From contig CALCZU010000132.1 of assembly GCA_937903155.1 (NCBI GenBank), forward strand, positions 102,564-166,563: a DNA stretch of 64,000 bases. The letters are read 5' to 3'. The stretch is from an uncultured Bdellovibrionales bacterium (GTDB lineage: Bacteria > Bdellovibrionota > FAC87 > UBA2466). The notes beneath the pieces are model-generated. The model made no database searches. It was not told the origin of the DNA and saw nothing but the letters and a program-made list of their open reading frames with translations. A program made the translations under genes and the position numbers. Below are positions 33,246-41,612 of this stretch, piece by piece. Position 1 is the stretch's first letter; each line of letters begins with the position of its first letter.

Positions 33246-34392
33246 TTTCATCGTTGTCTTAAGTCTCTTAGGCAGTTTTTCTTTTGCCGCTGAAGAAAAA
33301 AAACAGATGTATGTTCTCTTCGAAGGCAAGGGAACGGTCGTCGGGTGGGACTTTGGTTTTGCCAAAGGTCTTTACGAAAAACTCAACCCTTCTTACTTTG
33401 AACCAGGTGCCGTCGTATTCGGTGGCGCTTCGAGCGGCGTTTTCCCATCAGCTTATTTCGCCTGTCATGGGATTACTCCGACGAGTCTTGCATTCGCGGA
33501 GGCAAACCTTCCCAATTTCTCGAGAAAAATCATCGACGAAAATTTTATCGGTAAAGCCTTGAAGCTTTTCTTCGGCCTTCCGACGGAAGCGCCTCATAGC
33601 AATGTCGATAAATTAGTGGATCTCGTAACAGACAACAAAACTTGCGTGCCCAAATTTCCACTCATGATCACGGCGAGCAACCTGGAAATCATCGATGTCC
33701 GTCCTGAAAACAATAACGGCAAGTCACAGAAAAAATCTGTGAACTATGAAAACTTTAATGTCAGCTTTGAAAAAAAGGTTCAGGGAAAAGCCTGCACCTA
33801 TTTTATGACTCCCGATCTTGCAAAAAAATTCTCGACATTTAAAAAAGAAGAACTTCTTTGTGATATCCGTCCTATTGAAACCGGAGCGGATCTTTACCTT
33901 GCCATGAGAGCTGGATTTAGTGAACCCACTTACTTTGCTCCAACGGTTGAGCCCAAACTGGAAAAAATTTCTTCCGCCTTTGAACCAATTCAAAAGCGGG
34001 TGTATGGCGGGAGTTTCGCTCTCCTCGTTCTCACTCAAGATATTAAAAAATTGTTTCCCGACATGTGGATGATTGGCTCGGGCCGTTCTTTCCAACCCAG
34101 AGCCATGAATCGCATCATGATTAACTGGCTAACGGTCGACGTGAATCTCACCAATATTCGCAGCATGTACTACCTTGATTTCGACGTGCTGATTCCGGAT
34201 GCGGAATATGATTATCTCCAAGAAATTGAAATCGCGGATCAGGCGAAGGTCGGATACAAAGCCTTTTATGGCTGCTTTAAAGACCGCGATTGCGTGAATT
34301 ACAAAATTATTAAGCCTAAAAGTACTTTGGACTTCTACGGCAGCGACCTCGGCAAAAAAGTCCAACGAGGCATTTCGGCACTCTTAAGATAA
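33220..34392 (+). CDS. Exported patatin-like protein lacking the catalytic Asp
   Basis: The GTG at 33220 has AAGGAG 7 nt upstream and gives 390 residues with a signal peptide (about 1-24, ending FSFAAEE). The fold follows patatin phospholipases: an oxyanion-loop-like EGKGTVVGWDFGFAKGLYEK near 33, GASSG with the nucleophile Ser near 71 (VVFGGASSGVFPSAYF), and later AMRAGFSEPTYFAPTV, typical just before the catalytic Asp. There the expected DGG reads YGG (RVYGGSF, about residue 265). The active-site Asp is therefore replaced by Tyr, so lipase activity is doubtful unless another residue supplies it. It overlaps the preceding exported protein by 26 bp. Confidence 0.75.
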   Translation: MSRSKLSLNFIVVLSLLGSFSFAAEEKKQMYVLFEGKGTVVGWDFGFAKGLYEKLNPSYFEPGAVVFGGASSGVFPSAYFACHGITPTSLAFAEANLPNFSRKIIDENFIGKALKLFFGLPTEAPHSNVDKLVDLVTDNKTCVPKFPLMITASNLEIIDVRPENNNGKSQKKSVNYENFNVSFEKKVQGKACTYFMTPDLAKKFSTFKKEELLCDIRPIETGADLYLAMRAGFSEPTYFAPTVEPKLEKISSAFEPIQKRVYGGSFALLVLTQDIKKLFPDMWMIGSGRSFQPRAMNRIMINWLTVDVNLTNIRSMYYLDFDVLIPDAEYDYLQEIEIADQAKVGYKAFYGCFKDRDCVNYKIIKPKSTLDFYGSDLGKKVQRGISALLR

Positions 34393-34410
34393 TCCAGTTG
34401 TCTGCCGTAT

Positions 34411-34498
34411 GTCATTGCGAGTGGGCGTAGCCCACGCGGCAACCCTCCCCACTCGGCACACAAAGGTTGCCGCGTCGGCTACGCCTCCTCGCAATGAC
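34411..34498. repeat. REP-like palindrome, convergent gap
   Basis: GTCATTGCGAGTGGGCGTAG at the left is mirrored with mismatches by CTACGCCTCCTCGCAATGAC at the right; the interior has CGCGGCAACC / GGTTGCCGCG. It lies between the patatin-like gene and the convergent gldG-like gene. Confidence 0.9.
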
Positions 34499-34536
34499 AC
34501 GGGCCTAATACGTCAGCTTCCAACTACCTCTAGGAA

Positions 34537-36126
34537 CTATTTCCGGCGGCGACTTGCCCAAATTGCGATGCCTGCTGCGAACATCGTTAAAGGAGCTCCG
34601 AATACGGAAGCGAGGTTAATTACGCGAATCCGTTCTTCAGTAATCTCTAAATCGCTGGCATCGGTGGGTTTAGGACGAATGGCGATCATATCTTCGTCGT
34701 GCGCGAGCCAACTGATCATGTTTTGAATTAAATCCGAATTCACACCGAATCGACGTGCAGAATTCGAAGCAAAGTCTGAATCTCCGACGACAATCAAACG
34801 CATTTCGTTAGACGGTGGTTTTGCACCGTCTTTTGGCTCTTCCTTCTTTTCTTCTTTTTTACCCAGCGTTCCTTCAACCGCAATCGCAAGCGACAAGGGT
34901 CCCTTGCGATCCGTTTTTTCATTGACCTGAACTTTTTCGCCAACGACATCGACTTCCAAGCTGCGATTGCTCGTGGAGAATAAGCTTACCGCTTTCAAAC
35001 CTTCGGGCATCGTGGCCGATTTTTCAATGGGAGTTGCGACTGGAAAAATACTCATTTGTTTTGTTTCGCGAGTAATTTCGTGTGCGGGATCATATTGCGC
35101 CACAATCGGTGTGAGAGGATTTCCTCCGGCTAATTGTTGGAGCGCATTGGTTTCAAGAACCGCTTTTTTCGGTTTCCAATCCACGCCATACGTTGCAAAA
35201 AATGCTTTTAAGCTTGCAGGACTCGTGGGCTCGACCATGAACATCAGCTTTCCACCTTTCGAAAGATAGGTGTGAAGGGCTTTTAACTCGGGTTCGAAAA
35301 ATTCGGATTTAGGCCCTGCGATCACTAAAATCGCCGCATCGTCAGGAACACTTCCTTTTTCTGCTAAGTTTAAAATTTCTAAGTGATAGCGACCACCCTC
35401 AAGGGCTTCTTTTAATTCCGAGTAACCTTCTTTGCCCGCTTCAGTGATTAAATGCTCCCCATGACCTGTGAGAAAGTAACCCTTCTTCTTATCGCCTTTG
35501 GCGACTTGAATAATTGCGTTCGTGATTTTTTCTTCGAGTTTTGGATCGTCAGGACCGCTTAAGTTTTCCACGCGAGTGGTGCGCGCAGCGCTCTCGATTA
35601 AGATCGTTCCGGCTTGTTTAATATTGTTTCTTTGAACTTCGAGCGGTTCTTTATCTACATCAACATATTCGTCTTTGATTTTCGCTTTATTATAATAAGT
35701 ATATTTCTCGAAGATGTTTTTAAATTCCTGCATTTGGCTGGGGCTGATGAAAGCCCGCATCTTGATCTCTTGGCTCAGTCCTTTAACAAGCTTAACCGAT
35801 TGGTCAGAAAGCGAATGCAGTTGGTTTTTAGTAAAATCTTTCTTCGTATCGTAGTTGCTGGAAATCATATTTGCGACGACCGCAATCGCAATCACAATAA
35901 CGGAAGTAAAAATCGCATTGATTCCATACTGAGTCGTCTTTTTCGAAAAAACCGTTGCGTAAAACTCGCGCTCAGCGACAAAGTACGCAATGGTTAGGAG
36001 AACAGTCAGCCCGCCCATCACTTGCCAGATAAGAGGAATATCGGATCTTAAGTAGGCGCTGATTCCCGTTACAAAAAGTCCGGTCACCGCTCCCGTCAAT
36101 AAAACGAGTCCAAGATTTTTTTTCAT
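34537..36126 (-). CDS. GldG-like auxiliary subunit of an ABC system
   Basis: This 529-residue membrane protein has two N-terminal membrane segments (about 10-55), another near 75-92, then a large outward domain of the ABC-type uncharacterised/GldG family (FTKNQLHSLSDQSVKLVKGL, DVDKEPLEVQRNNIKQAGTIL), and a final C-terminal segment near 505-525 (RVINLASVFGAPLTMFAAG). In Flavobacterium the GldA/GldF/GldG set is needed for gliding; in most bacteria the same three-part system has no assigned cargo. It is the last gene of the set, 4 bp after the permease gene. Confidence 0.85.
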   Translation of the reverse strand: MKKNLGLVLLTGAVTGLFVTGISAYLRSDIPLIWQVMGGLTVLLTIAYFVAEREFYATVFSKKTTQYGINAIFTSVIVIAIAVVANMISSNYDTKKDFTKNQLHSLSDQSVKLVKGLSQEIKMRAFISPSQMQEFKNIFEKYTYYNKAKIKDEYVDVDKEPLEVQRNNIKQAGTILIESAARTTRVENLSGPDDPKLEEKITNAIIQVAKGDKKKGYFLTGHGEHLITEAGKEGYSELKEALEGGRYHLEILNLAEKGSVPDDAAILVIAGPKSEFFEPELKALHTYLSKGGKLMFMVEPTSPASLKAFFATYGVDWKPKKAVLETNALQQLAGGNPLTPIVAQYDPAHEITRETKQMSIFPVATPIEKSATMPEGLKAVSLFSTSNRSLEVDVVGEKVQVNEKTDRKGPLSLAIAVEGTLGKKEEKKEEPKDGAKPPSNEMRLIVVGDSDFASNSARRFGVNSDLIQNMISWLAHDEDMIAIRPKPTDASDLEITEERIRVINLASVFGAPLTMFAAGIAIWASRRRK

Positions 36127-36130
36127 AGTT

Positions 36131-36907
36131 TTATCTCCACCGATTACTTTCCACTACCTTGTGGGTTAAATAAAGAATGCACCCCGTGAAACTGACAAAA
36201 TAAACGATGTCTTTCACATGTACGAGGCCTTCCGAAAAAGTCGTAAAATGTCCAAGGGGCGACAAGTAAACCATCACCGTTCCTAACTGGACCCCTGCGA
36301 AAGTGGCCGTGATTCCCTGCCCTAAGGATTGCAAAAGCCATAACATCAAAAGGACAATGAAACTCCAAACAGCTGCCACCGCTTGGGAACTTGTCATTGC
36401 GGAAATCAGCCCTCCAATCGCAACGTAACACGCGAGCGATAGACAGAGTCCGACATAGGTTGTCGCAATGATAGGAAGTTCTGGATTTCCCCAAATGACC
36501 ATGAAAAGAACATAGAGTCCCGAGAGCACGACCATCAAAAGCATTAAAAAATACGCCGACAAGAATTTTCCCAGCACGATTTCAAATGCATGAATCGGAG
36601 AGGTAAACAAAAGTTCAAAGGTATGCTGTCTTTTTTCCTCCGCGAAAAGTCTCATCGTAATGAGGGGAGTTAAAAAGCAAAGAAGAAAGGCCATGTTCTG
36701 GTACAGATAAGTCGCTAGTTTATCGAGAGTGATACCAGGTTGCCCGCCTCCAAACTGCGCTTTGCTGTTGTATTGTTGATAAATGTAAATGAACTTGGTG
36801 AAGATCACTCCCATAAAAAAGAGGAAAACTCCCAAGACGACATAAGCTAATGGGCTGTAAAAATAAGAACGGATTTCTTTTTTTACAATTGCACTCGTAC
36901 CATTCAT
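36131..36907 (-). CDS. ABC transporter permease, GldF/ABC-2 type
   Basis: The 258-residue integral membrane protein has six predicted segments, starting IVKKEIRSYFYSPLAYVVLGVFLFFMG, with the ABC-2 permease signature ITMRLFAEEKRQHTFELLFTSPI near 82-105. It would form the channel with the neighbouring ATPase. Its ATG overlaps the end of the ATPase gene by 4 bp. Substrate unknown; the GldG-like protein next door indicates the gliding-type ABC family rather than a simple drug exporter. Confidence 0.88.
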   Translation of the reverse strand: MNGTSAIVKKEIRSYFYSPLAYVVLGVFLFFMGVIFTKFIYIYQQYNSKAQFGGGQPGITLDKLATYLYQNMAFLLCFLTPLITMRLFAEEKRQHTFELLFTSPIHAFEIVLGKFLSAYFLMLLMVVLSGLYVLFMVIWGNPELPIIATTYVGLCLSLACYVAIGGLISAMTSSQAVAAVWSFIVLLMLWLLQSLGQGITATFAGVQLGTVMVYLSPLGHFTTFSEGLVHVKDIVYFVSFTGCILYLTHKVVESNRWR

Positions 36908-37839
36908 ATTGCGGTCCTTTTCCCTTTGATCAGATCTAAATAATATTCTTCAAGTCCCAGAGCAACAGGTTGCATTCGGACCAAGCCAGAGTCGGTCGTT
37001 ACAACGATTCTTGCGAGTTCCACCATCACATCCTCTCGGGGTTCCGCTTCGATAATGAGTCGATTGATTCCGTTTTGAGACGCTTGAACATTTCGCACAC
37101 CATTCACCGCTCTTAAAGCAGTCAGGGTTTTTTCACTTAATCTTTGAACGACCATTTCGGTCCGAGAACTTGCGCCAGCTGAGCCCATGGAATTAATCGC
37201 TTCTTGAGCCACGATTTTTCCCTTATCGATAATCACGATGCGATCGCAAGTGGCGGCGACTTCTGAAAGAATGTGCGTGCTGTAAATCACCGTGTGAGAT
37301 TCTTTTAAAGACTTAATCAAAGATCTCGCTTCGGTCACTTGTTTGGGATCTAAACCCACGGTCGGTTCGTCGAGAATCAGAAGCTCAGGATCATGAATAA
37401 GAGACTGAGCCAAGCCCACTCGTTGTCGGTAACCTTTTGAGAGATTTCCGATGAGACGGTTTTTTACATCTCCTAACTGGGTTTTTTCGAGAGCGGCATC
37501 CATTTTTTTCTTTTTTTGATCCTTGGGAATGCCTCTGAGATCGGAAACGAAATTTAAATATTCAGAAACTAAAAGCTCAGGGTAGATCGGAGGACTTTCG
37601 GGCAAGTAACCGATGCGTTTTTTAACTTCGATCGGATTTTCGAATACATCGAAGCCGCCGATTTTTGCGGTTCCCGAAGTCGCGGGCATAAACCCTGTTA
37701 GAATTTTCATCGTCGTGGTTTTTCCGGCACCGTTTTGTCCCAGAAAACCTAAGATTTCACCTTTTTTCACAGAGAATGAAATTTGATCGATCGCAAAACG
37801 ATCGCCGTATTTTTTTGTCAGTCCATTGACTTCAATCAT
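36904..37839 (-). CDS. ABC transporter ATP-binding protein, GldA-like
   Basis: The 311-residue ATPase has Walker A GQNGAGKTT near 36-44, the Q-loop, signature LSKGYRQRVGLA near 135, Walker B LLILDEPTVGLDP near 158, and the switch His in YSTHILSE. The last about 85 residues are a C-terminal extension common in ABC-2 type ATPases. It heads a tight three-gene operon with permease and GldG-like partner (4-bp overlap and 3-bp gap). Predicted to power movement of an unknown substrate or signal. Confidence 0.92.
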   Translation of the reverse strand: MIEVNGLTKKYGDRFAIDQISFSVKKGEILGFLGQNGAGKTTTMKILTGFMPATSGTAKIGGFDVFENPIEVKKRIGYLPESPPIYPELLVSEYLNFVSDLRGIPKDQKKKKMDAALEKTQLGDVKNRLIGNLSKGYRQRVGLAQSLIHDPELLILDEPTVGLDPKQVTEARSLIKSLKESHTVIYSTHILSEVAATCDRIVIIDKGKIVAQEAINSMGSAGASSRTEMVVQRLSEKTLTALRAVNGVRNVQASQNGINRLIIEAEPREDVMVELARIVVTTDSGLVRMQPVALGLEEYYLDLIKGKRTAI

Positions 37840-37938
37840 GAATCTTCTCCTGTATCAAAATCACTCGCTGCCAGATTTTAGGAATTAGGCGTTTGCATTG
37901 TCAAGGTTACGCAATATTATATTTAAGGAGCGTGCACG

Positions 37939-38583
37939 ATGAAATTTTTTATTGATTCCTCAGAAATCTCTGACATCAAAGAAGCCGCAACTCTCGGGCT
38001 TTTAGACGGCGTCACGACGAATCCGTCGCTCATCGCGAAGTCCGGACGAAAGTTTGCGGATGTCGCGAAAGAAATTTGCTCGTTTGTAAACGGACCCGTT
38101 TCACTCGAGGTCGTGGGACTCACGGCGTCAGATATGGTGAAAGAAGGTAAGCAACTGCGAAAATTTGGTAAAAATGTTGTCGTAAAAATTCCGATGACCT
38201 CTGAAGGCCTCAAAGCGGTTCACACACTCACAGACGAAGGAATCCCGACGAATGTGACACTGATTTTTCAGCCCATTCAAGCATTGCTGGCGGCAAAGGC
38301 CGGAGCTACCTACGTGAGTCCATTCGTAGGGCGACTAGACGACATTTCGCAAGACGGAATGGGAATCGTTGATGACATTTTGCAAATTTACAAAAACTAC
38401 GAGATGAAAACCGAAGTGCTTGTTGCGAGCGTTCGGCATCCGATCCATGTTTTAAAAGCCGCAAAATTAGGCGCGCATGTCGTGACATTACCGCTTAAGG
38501 TAGTTCACCAACTCACTCAGCATCCTCTTACCGATAACGGCTTAAAAACGTTTTTAGAAGATTGGAAAAAAGTGAAGCAGTGA
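37939..38583 (+). CDS. Transaldolase / fructose-6-phosphate aldolase family protein
   Basis: This 214-residue protein is of the short transaldolase type (TalC/FSA): KFFIDSSEISDIKEAATLGLLDGVTTNPSLIAKSG at the start, the Schiff-base Lys in VVKIPMTSEGLKAV near 86, FVGRLDD near 130 and ASVRHPIHV near 167. It transfers dihydroxyacetone units in the pentose phosphate pathway, or cleaves fructose 6-phosphate; short forms of either activity are not separable by eye. An AAGGAG site precedes the ATG. Confidence 0.92.
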   Translation: MKFFIDSSEISDIKEAATLGLLDGVTTNPSLIAKSGRKFADVAKEICSFVNGPVSLEVVGLTASDMVKEGKQLRKFGKNVVVKIPMTSEGLKAVHTLTDEGIPTNVTLIFQPIQALLAAKAGATYVSPFVGRLDDISQDGMGIVDDILQIYKNYEMKTEVLVASVRHPIHVLKAAKLGAHVVTLPLKVVHQLTQHPLTDNGLKTFLEDWKKVKQ

Positions 38584-38587
38584 TCTA

Positions 38588-38655
38588 GCCGATAACGAGA
38601 GCGTCCTTTTGCGGCGAGATTGCTTCGTCGCCTTCGGCTCCTCGCAACGACGGGG
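38588..38655. repeat. Half REP-like element, convergent gap
   Basis: GATAACGAGAGCGTCCTTTT, which matches the loop of the full element in reverse orientation, is followed by GCGGCGAGATTGCTTCGTCG and CCTTCGGCTCCTCGCAACGA. Only one arm is present, with a short internal GTCG/CGAC match. It lies between the transaldolase and the convergent M23 peptidase gene. Confidence 0.8.
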
Positions 38656-38660
38656 TAAAA

Positions 38661-39668
38661 CTAGAAACGATTGCGGGAGAGGAAGTGGACGGGGTTGACG
38701 GGAACTCCGTTTTTTCGGATTTCGTAGTGCAAATGTGGGCCTGTCGAATGGCCGGTGCTGCCAACTTGAGCAAGCGTTTCTCCGCGTTTGATTTTAGATC
38801 CTTGTCCCACAAAGAGAACGGAATTGTGGGCAAACAGAGAATGGATTCCGTAACCGTGATCGATGACAACGGCTTTTCCATAACCTTCTCGATAGCCAGA
38901 AAAAATCACGGTTCCTTCGGCGGGCGCGCGCACCGGTGTTCCCGGATCGGCGGCAATATCAATCCCTGCGTGGAGTTTGTAGGAGCCATCATAGGGATTA
39001 TTCCGATATCCGAATTCAGACGAAATCCATCCCGGAATCGGCATCATATTTGGTGTCGCGTTTAAGATGGCACTTTTTCTTAAAAGATTTACATGGAGAT
39101 GCGAAAGATTTGCTTCCATTTTACTGGCTGCAAACTCGAGTTGTGCGACTCTTTCGTCGAGCGGAATCGCATCTCTTAAAATAGATTTAGGGACGAGCGA
39201 GCCCGTTTTTTCGCCGTCTTCGTCGCTATCCACGTCTCTCCGGAAAGATTTAATGTTTTTCTTATGTATGGGATTTTCGGCTTCAGTCGTCGGGCCCCAA
39301 GGAATTTCGGAAGCGACCGATTCTTTTTGCCCGGTCATCATTTGGAGCTTCTTCGCGTAGTTTCTCACACGCTCAAGCGAAGTCTCCATCGTTTCGACTT
39401 TGTTTTTAATGCTTTGAACTTCTTGGCGCAGTTTGAAGTTTTCGCCTTTGAGTTCCTTATTTTCCGAAATGCGGGAGAGGACGTGAAAGTAATCCATACC
39501 GGCCATGCCGATAAAAACAACACTTAAAGAAAACAGAACAAGGCCCACCTTCAATAGAAAGAAAGGAACGATGATCTTATGGACACGGTGCGTCTTTTCA
39601 GGAATCACCATCAAGGTGACAAACCGTTCGCGCCACCATTTTGTTCGTTTTAAAAGAGGCAAGACCAT
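38661..39668 (-). CDS. M23 (LytM-type) peptidase with membrane anchor and coiled coil
   Basis: The 335-residue protein has a cytoplasmic N-terminus, a membrane segment (about 33-55), a coiled coil (about 68-110, ENKELKGENFKLRQEVQSIKN), a linker, and a C-terminal M23 domain. Zinc ligands are present: H in KLHAGIDIA with D four residues on, and HLH in GPHLHYEI near 315. It is therefore likely catalytic against peptidoglycan cross-bridges in the periplasm, unlike LytM regulators such as EnvC. It is separated from the PP2C gene by about 60 bp. Confidence 0.92.
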   Translation of the reverse strand: MVLPLLKRTKWWRERFVTLMVIPEKTHRVHKIIVPFFLLKVGLVLFSLSVVFIGMAGMDYFHVLSRISENKELKGENFKLRQEVQSIKNKVETMETSLERVRNYAKKLQMMTGQKESVASEIPWGPTTEAENPIHKKNIKSFRRDVDSDEDGEKTGSLVPKSILRDAIPLDERVAQLEFAASKMEANLSHLHVNLLRKSAILNATPNMMPIPGWISSEFGYRNNPYDGSYKLHAGIDIAADPGTPVRAPAEGTVIFSGYREGYGKAVVIDHGYGIHSLFAHNSVLFVGQGSKIKRGETLAQVGSTGHSTGPHLHYEIRKNGVPVNPVHFLSRNRF

Positions 39669-39732
39669 CCTTATAGAGACTGATTAAAACCCTTATTTAA
39701 TCACTATCTAACCTGATGAGTCAAATGGGGAG

Positions 39733-40446
39733 TCAAATCACTTGGCAGAGGACGGCGGTAATATTGTCGTCGCCACCGCGTTCATTGGCGAGGCGAACCA
39801 GGTGCTTCAAACCTGCTTCCGGACCGTACTTTTCAATCATGAGGAGGAAATCTTTGGAGTCTACAGGTCCTGAGAGTCCATCCGAGCACATCAGGATTTG
39901 ATCTCCCTTTTGGAGTTCCCGGCGGTAAATATCGACTTCGACGTCGCTTTCATAACCAACGCTACGCGTAATCACGTTTTTAAACTGGTAGTTAGGGGCA
40001 TCTTGCCGCGAGATTCGGCCGGCTCGGATTTCTTCGTTTAAAAGCGAATGATCTTCTGTCACTTGCCAGATGTTCGAACCCTGTAAGAGATAGGCTCGGC
40101 TGTCGCCCACTTGCGCGATATAGGCGGTTTTGTCCTCGATGAGAAGCGCAAGTACGGTCGTTCCCATTCCCGAAAGCTCGGGCTTTTCGCGGCTGCTGAT
40201 AAAAATTTCGTTAGAGGATCGAAGAACCCCATGATTGAGGCGCTCCCTTGGATTCAAATGCTTGTTTTCCTTACAGTGTCTTTGAATCGATTTGACGGCA
40301 TGTTGGCTTGCGACTTCTCCGCCCAGGTGGCCGCCCATCCCATCCGCCACGACATAAAGCTGTGCAGCATCGTCGATGAGGTAAGAATCTTGGTTAATTT
40401 TTCGTTTTAACCCGATATCGGTAATGGCAAAGGAAAGCACACGCAT
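39733..40446 (-). CDS. PP2C-family Ser/Thr protein phosphatase (second copy)
   Basis: This 237-residue cytosolic phosphatase has KRKINQDSY, VADGMGGHLGGEVAS near 33, VGDSRAYLL near 115, MCSDGLSGPV near 188 and GGDDNITAVLC near 225. All metal-binding Asp residues are present. It is closer to the Stp/PrpC type than the PP2C near 30 kb, which lacks the His after DGIGG. Possible target: a Ser/Thr kinase elsewhere in the genome. It lies 34 bp after the tri-heme protein gene and 64 bp before the M23 peptidase gene on the same strand. Confidence 0.94.
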   Translation of the reverse strand: MRVLSFAITDIGLKRKINQDSYLIDDAAQLYVVADGMGGHLGGEVASQHAVKSIQRHCKENKHLNPRERLNHGVLRSSNEIFISSREKPELSGMGTTVLALLIEDKTAYIAQVGDSRAYLLQGSNIWQVTEDHSLLNEEIRAGRISRQDAPNYQFKNVITRSVGYESDVEVDIYRRELQKGDQILMCSDGLSGPVDSKDFLLMIEKYGPEAGLKHLVRLANERGGDDNITAVLCQVI

Positions 40447-40480
40447 ACAGTAGGCTTGTCGGTAAAACCCCCCGAAGTGC

Positions 40481-41545
40481 TTAGTTGTTTTTCGCGCCTT
40501 CTCTAATCCACTGACGGACGGTTTCGATTTCGGTCTCGGTTAATTCTTTTCGAGTGGGAGGCATCAGCCCCGCCGAAACGAGATCGTAAATCCCACTTTC
40601 TGCAGGAACGCCGGCCGTAATCGGAGCGCCCTGCTCTCCAGGCGAATCGATGAGGGTTTGATAGGAGGTGAAATCGATACTTCCCACTTTGAAAGGAATC
40701 CCGTGACAAGATCCACAACGTCTCGCGAAGAGATTTTTTGAGAGCCACTCGTAATTAGGCTGTGGAGGGCCCGGATCTTTTGGATTTTGAGGATTGTTAA
40801 AGGGCGTCGCCGGATCATTTTTTGCGCCGTTCACAATCCAAACTCTTAAAGCATCGGTTTCGACGTCACTAAATTTTTTTCCTTGCGGCGGCATCTTTTG
40901 CTCGTGCATTTCAATAAATACGGTACTTTCCTCTGGGTTTCCTGGAACAATCGGGCGTTTGTTATTTCCCACGGAGGCCATGAGTTTTTCATACGAACTG
41001 AGATCGACTTTAGCGCGCGGTTTGGCAGTGTTGTGGCAAACAATGCATTTTCTTTCGAGAATATTTTTTGAAATCCAGGTGTAAGTCGGTGTGAGCGTCG
41101 ACGGAGTCGGAGCTGTTTCGAGATCTAATTCCGTGGCTCCCGCTGTAATCCACTCGCGGATCAAACTCACGTCTTCGGCCGAAAGAGGTGTTTCACGTTT
41201 CGGCATGCTCCCGTTGGCAACTGAGGTAAATAAAGAACTCTCGGCCGCCTTTCCGGCGACAACGACGCCCGACTTCATTAACGCTTGGTAAGAAGACAGA
41301 TCGATTTGAGCCGCGGGGCTCGTGGAAGAATGGCACTTCACACATTTTGCCTGCAAAATATTTTTTTGGACGATCGAAAAGCGGCTCCCTGAGGTCGAAG
41401 CCCTGGGATCCAGTGGAAGTTTATTTCTTTCTCGGTTGCATCCCCAAACTAAAATGGCGAAGACCAAACTCGTGAGTAAAAATCCTACGTTTTTTTTCTC
41501 GTCATAAAAAGGTCTCCTTCGCCTTTCATCCAGGAAAACCCCCAA
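40481..41545 (-). CDS. Tri-heme c-type cytochrome repeat protein, start out of frame
   Basis: The open frame of 354 codons has three similar domains of about 100 residues, each with a heme motif: CVKCH (near 68), CIVCH (near 167) and CGSCH (near 275), followed by DLSSYQALM/DLSSYEKLM/DFTSYQTLI and KMPP/LMPP ligand regions. They resemble the cytochrome c-like (PSCyt-type) repeats common in exported redox proteins. The residue stretch NVGFLLTSLVFAILVWGC is a lipoprotein signal with the Cys as the lipid anchor. The best start, ATG at 41505 with AAGGAG, enters this frame only if one A is added to the A8 run at 41490-41497; without it the ORF stops after six codons. The TTG at 41545 is the in-frame alternative. 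It is likely an outer-membrane or periplasmic electron-transfer lipoprotein. Confidence 0.75.
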   Translation of the reverse strand: MGVFLDERRRRPFYDEKKNVGFLLTSLVFAILVWGCNRERNKLPLDPRASTSGSRFSIVQKNILQAKCVKCHSSTSPAAQIDLSSYQALMKSGVVVAGKAAESSLFTSVANGSMPKRETPLSAEDVSLIREWITAGATELDLETAPTPSTLTPTYTWISKNILERKCIVCHNTAKPRAKVDLSSYEKLMASVGNNKRPIVPGNPEESTVFIEMHEQKMPPQGKKFSDVETDALRVWIVNGAKNDPATPFNNPQNPKDPGPPQPNYEWLSKNLFARRCGSCHGIPFKVGSIDFTSYQTLIDSPGEQGAPITAGVPAESGIYDLVSAGLMPPTRKELTETEIETVRQWIREGAKNN

Positions 41546-41612
41546 ACCTTTTTCAATCTACCGAACTTTTCTAAATGTGAATGCCTAACGATAAACTTTG
41601 TCTACGCATTTG

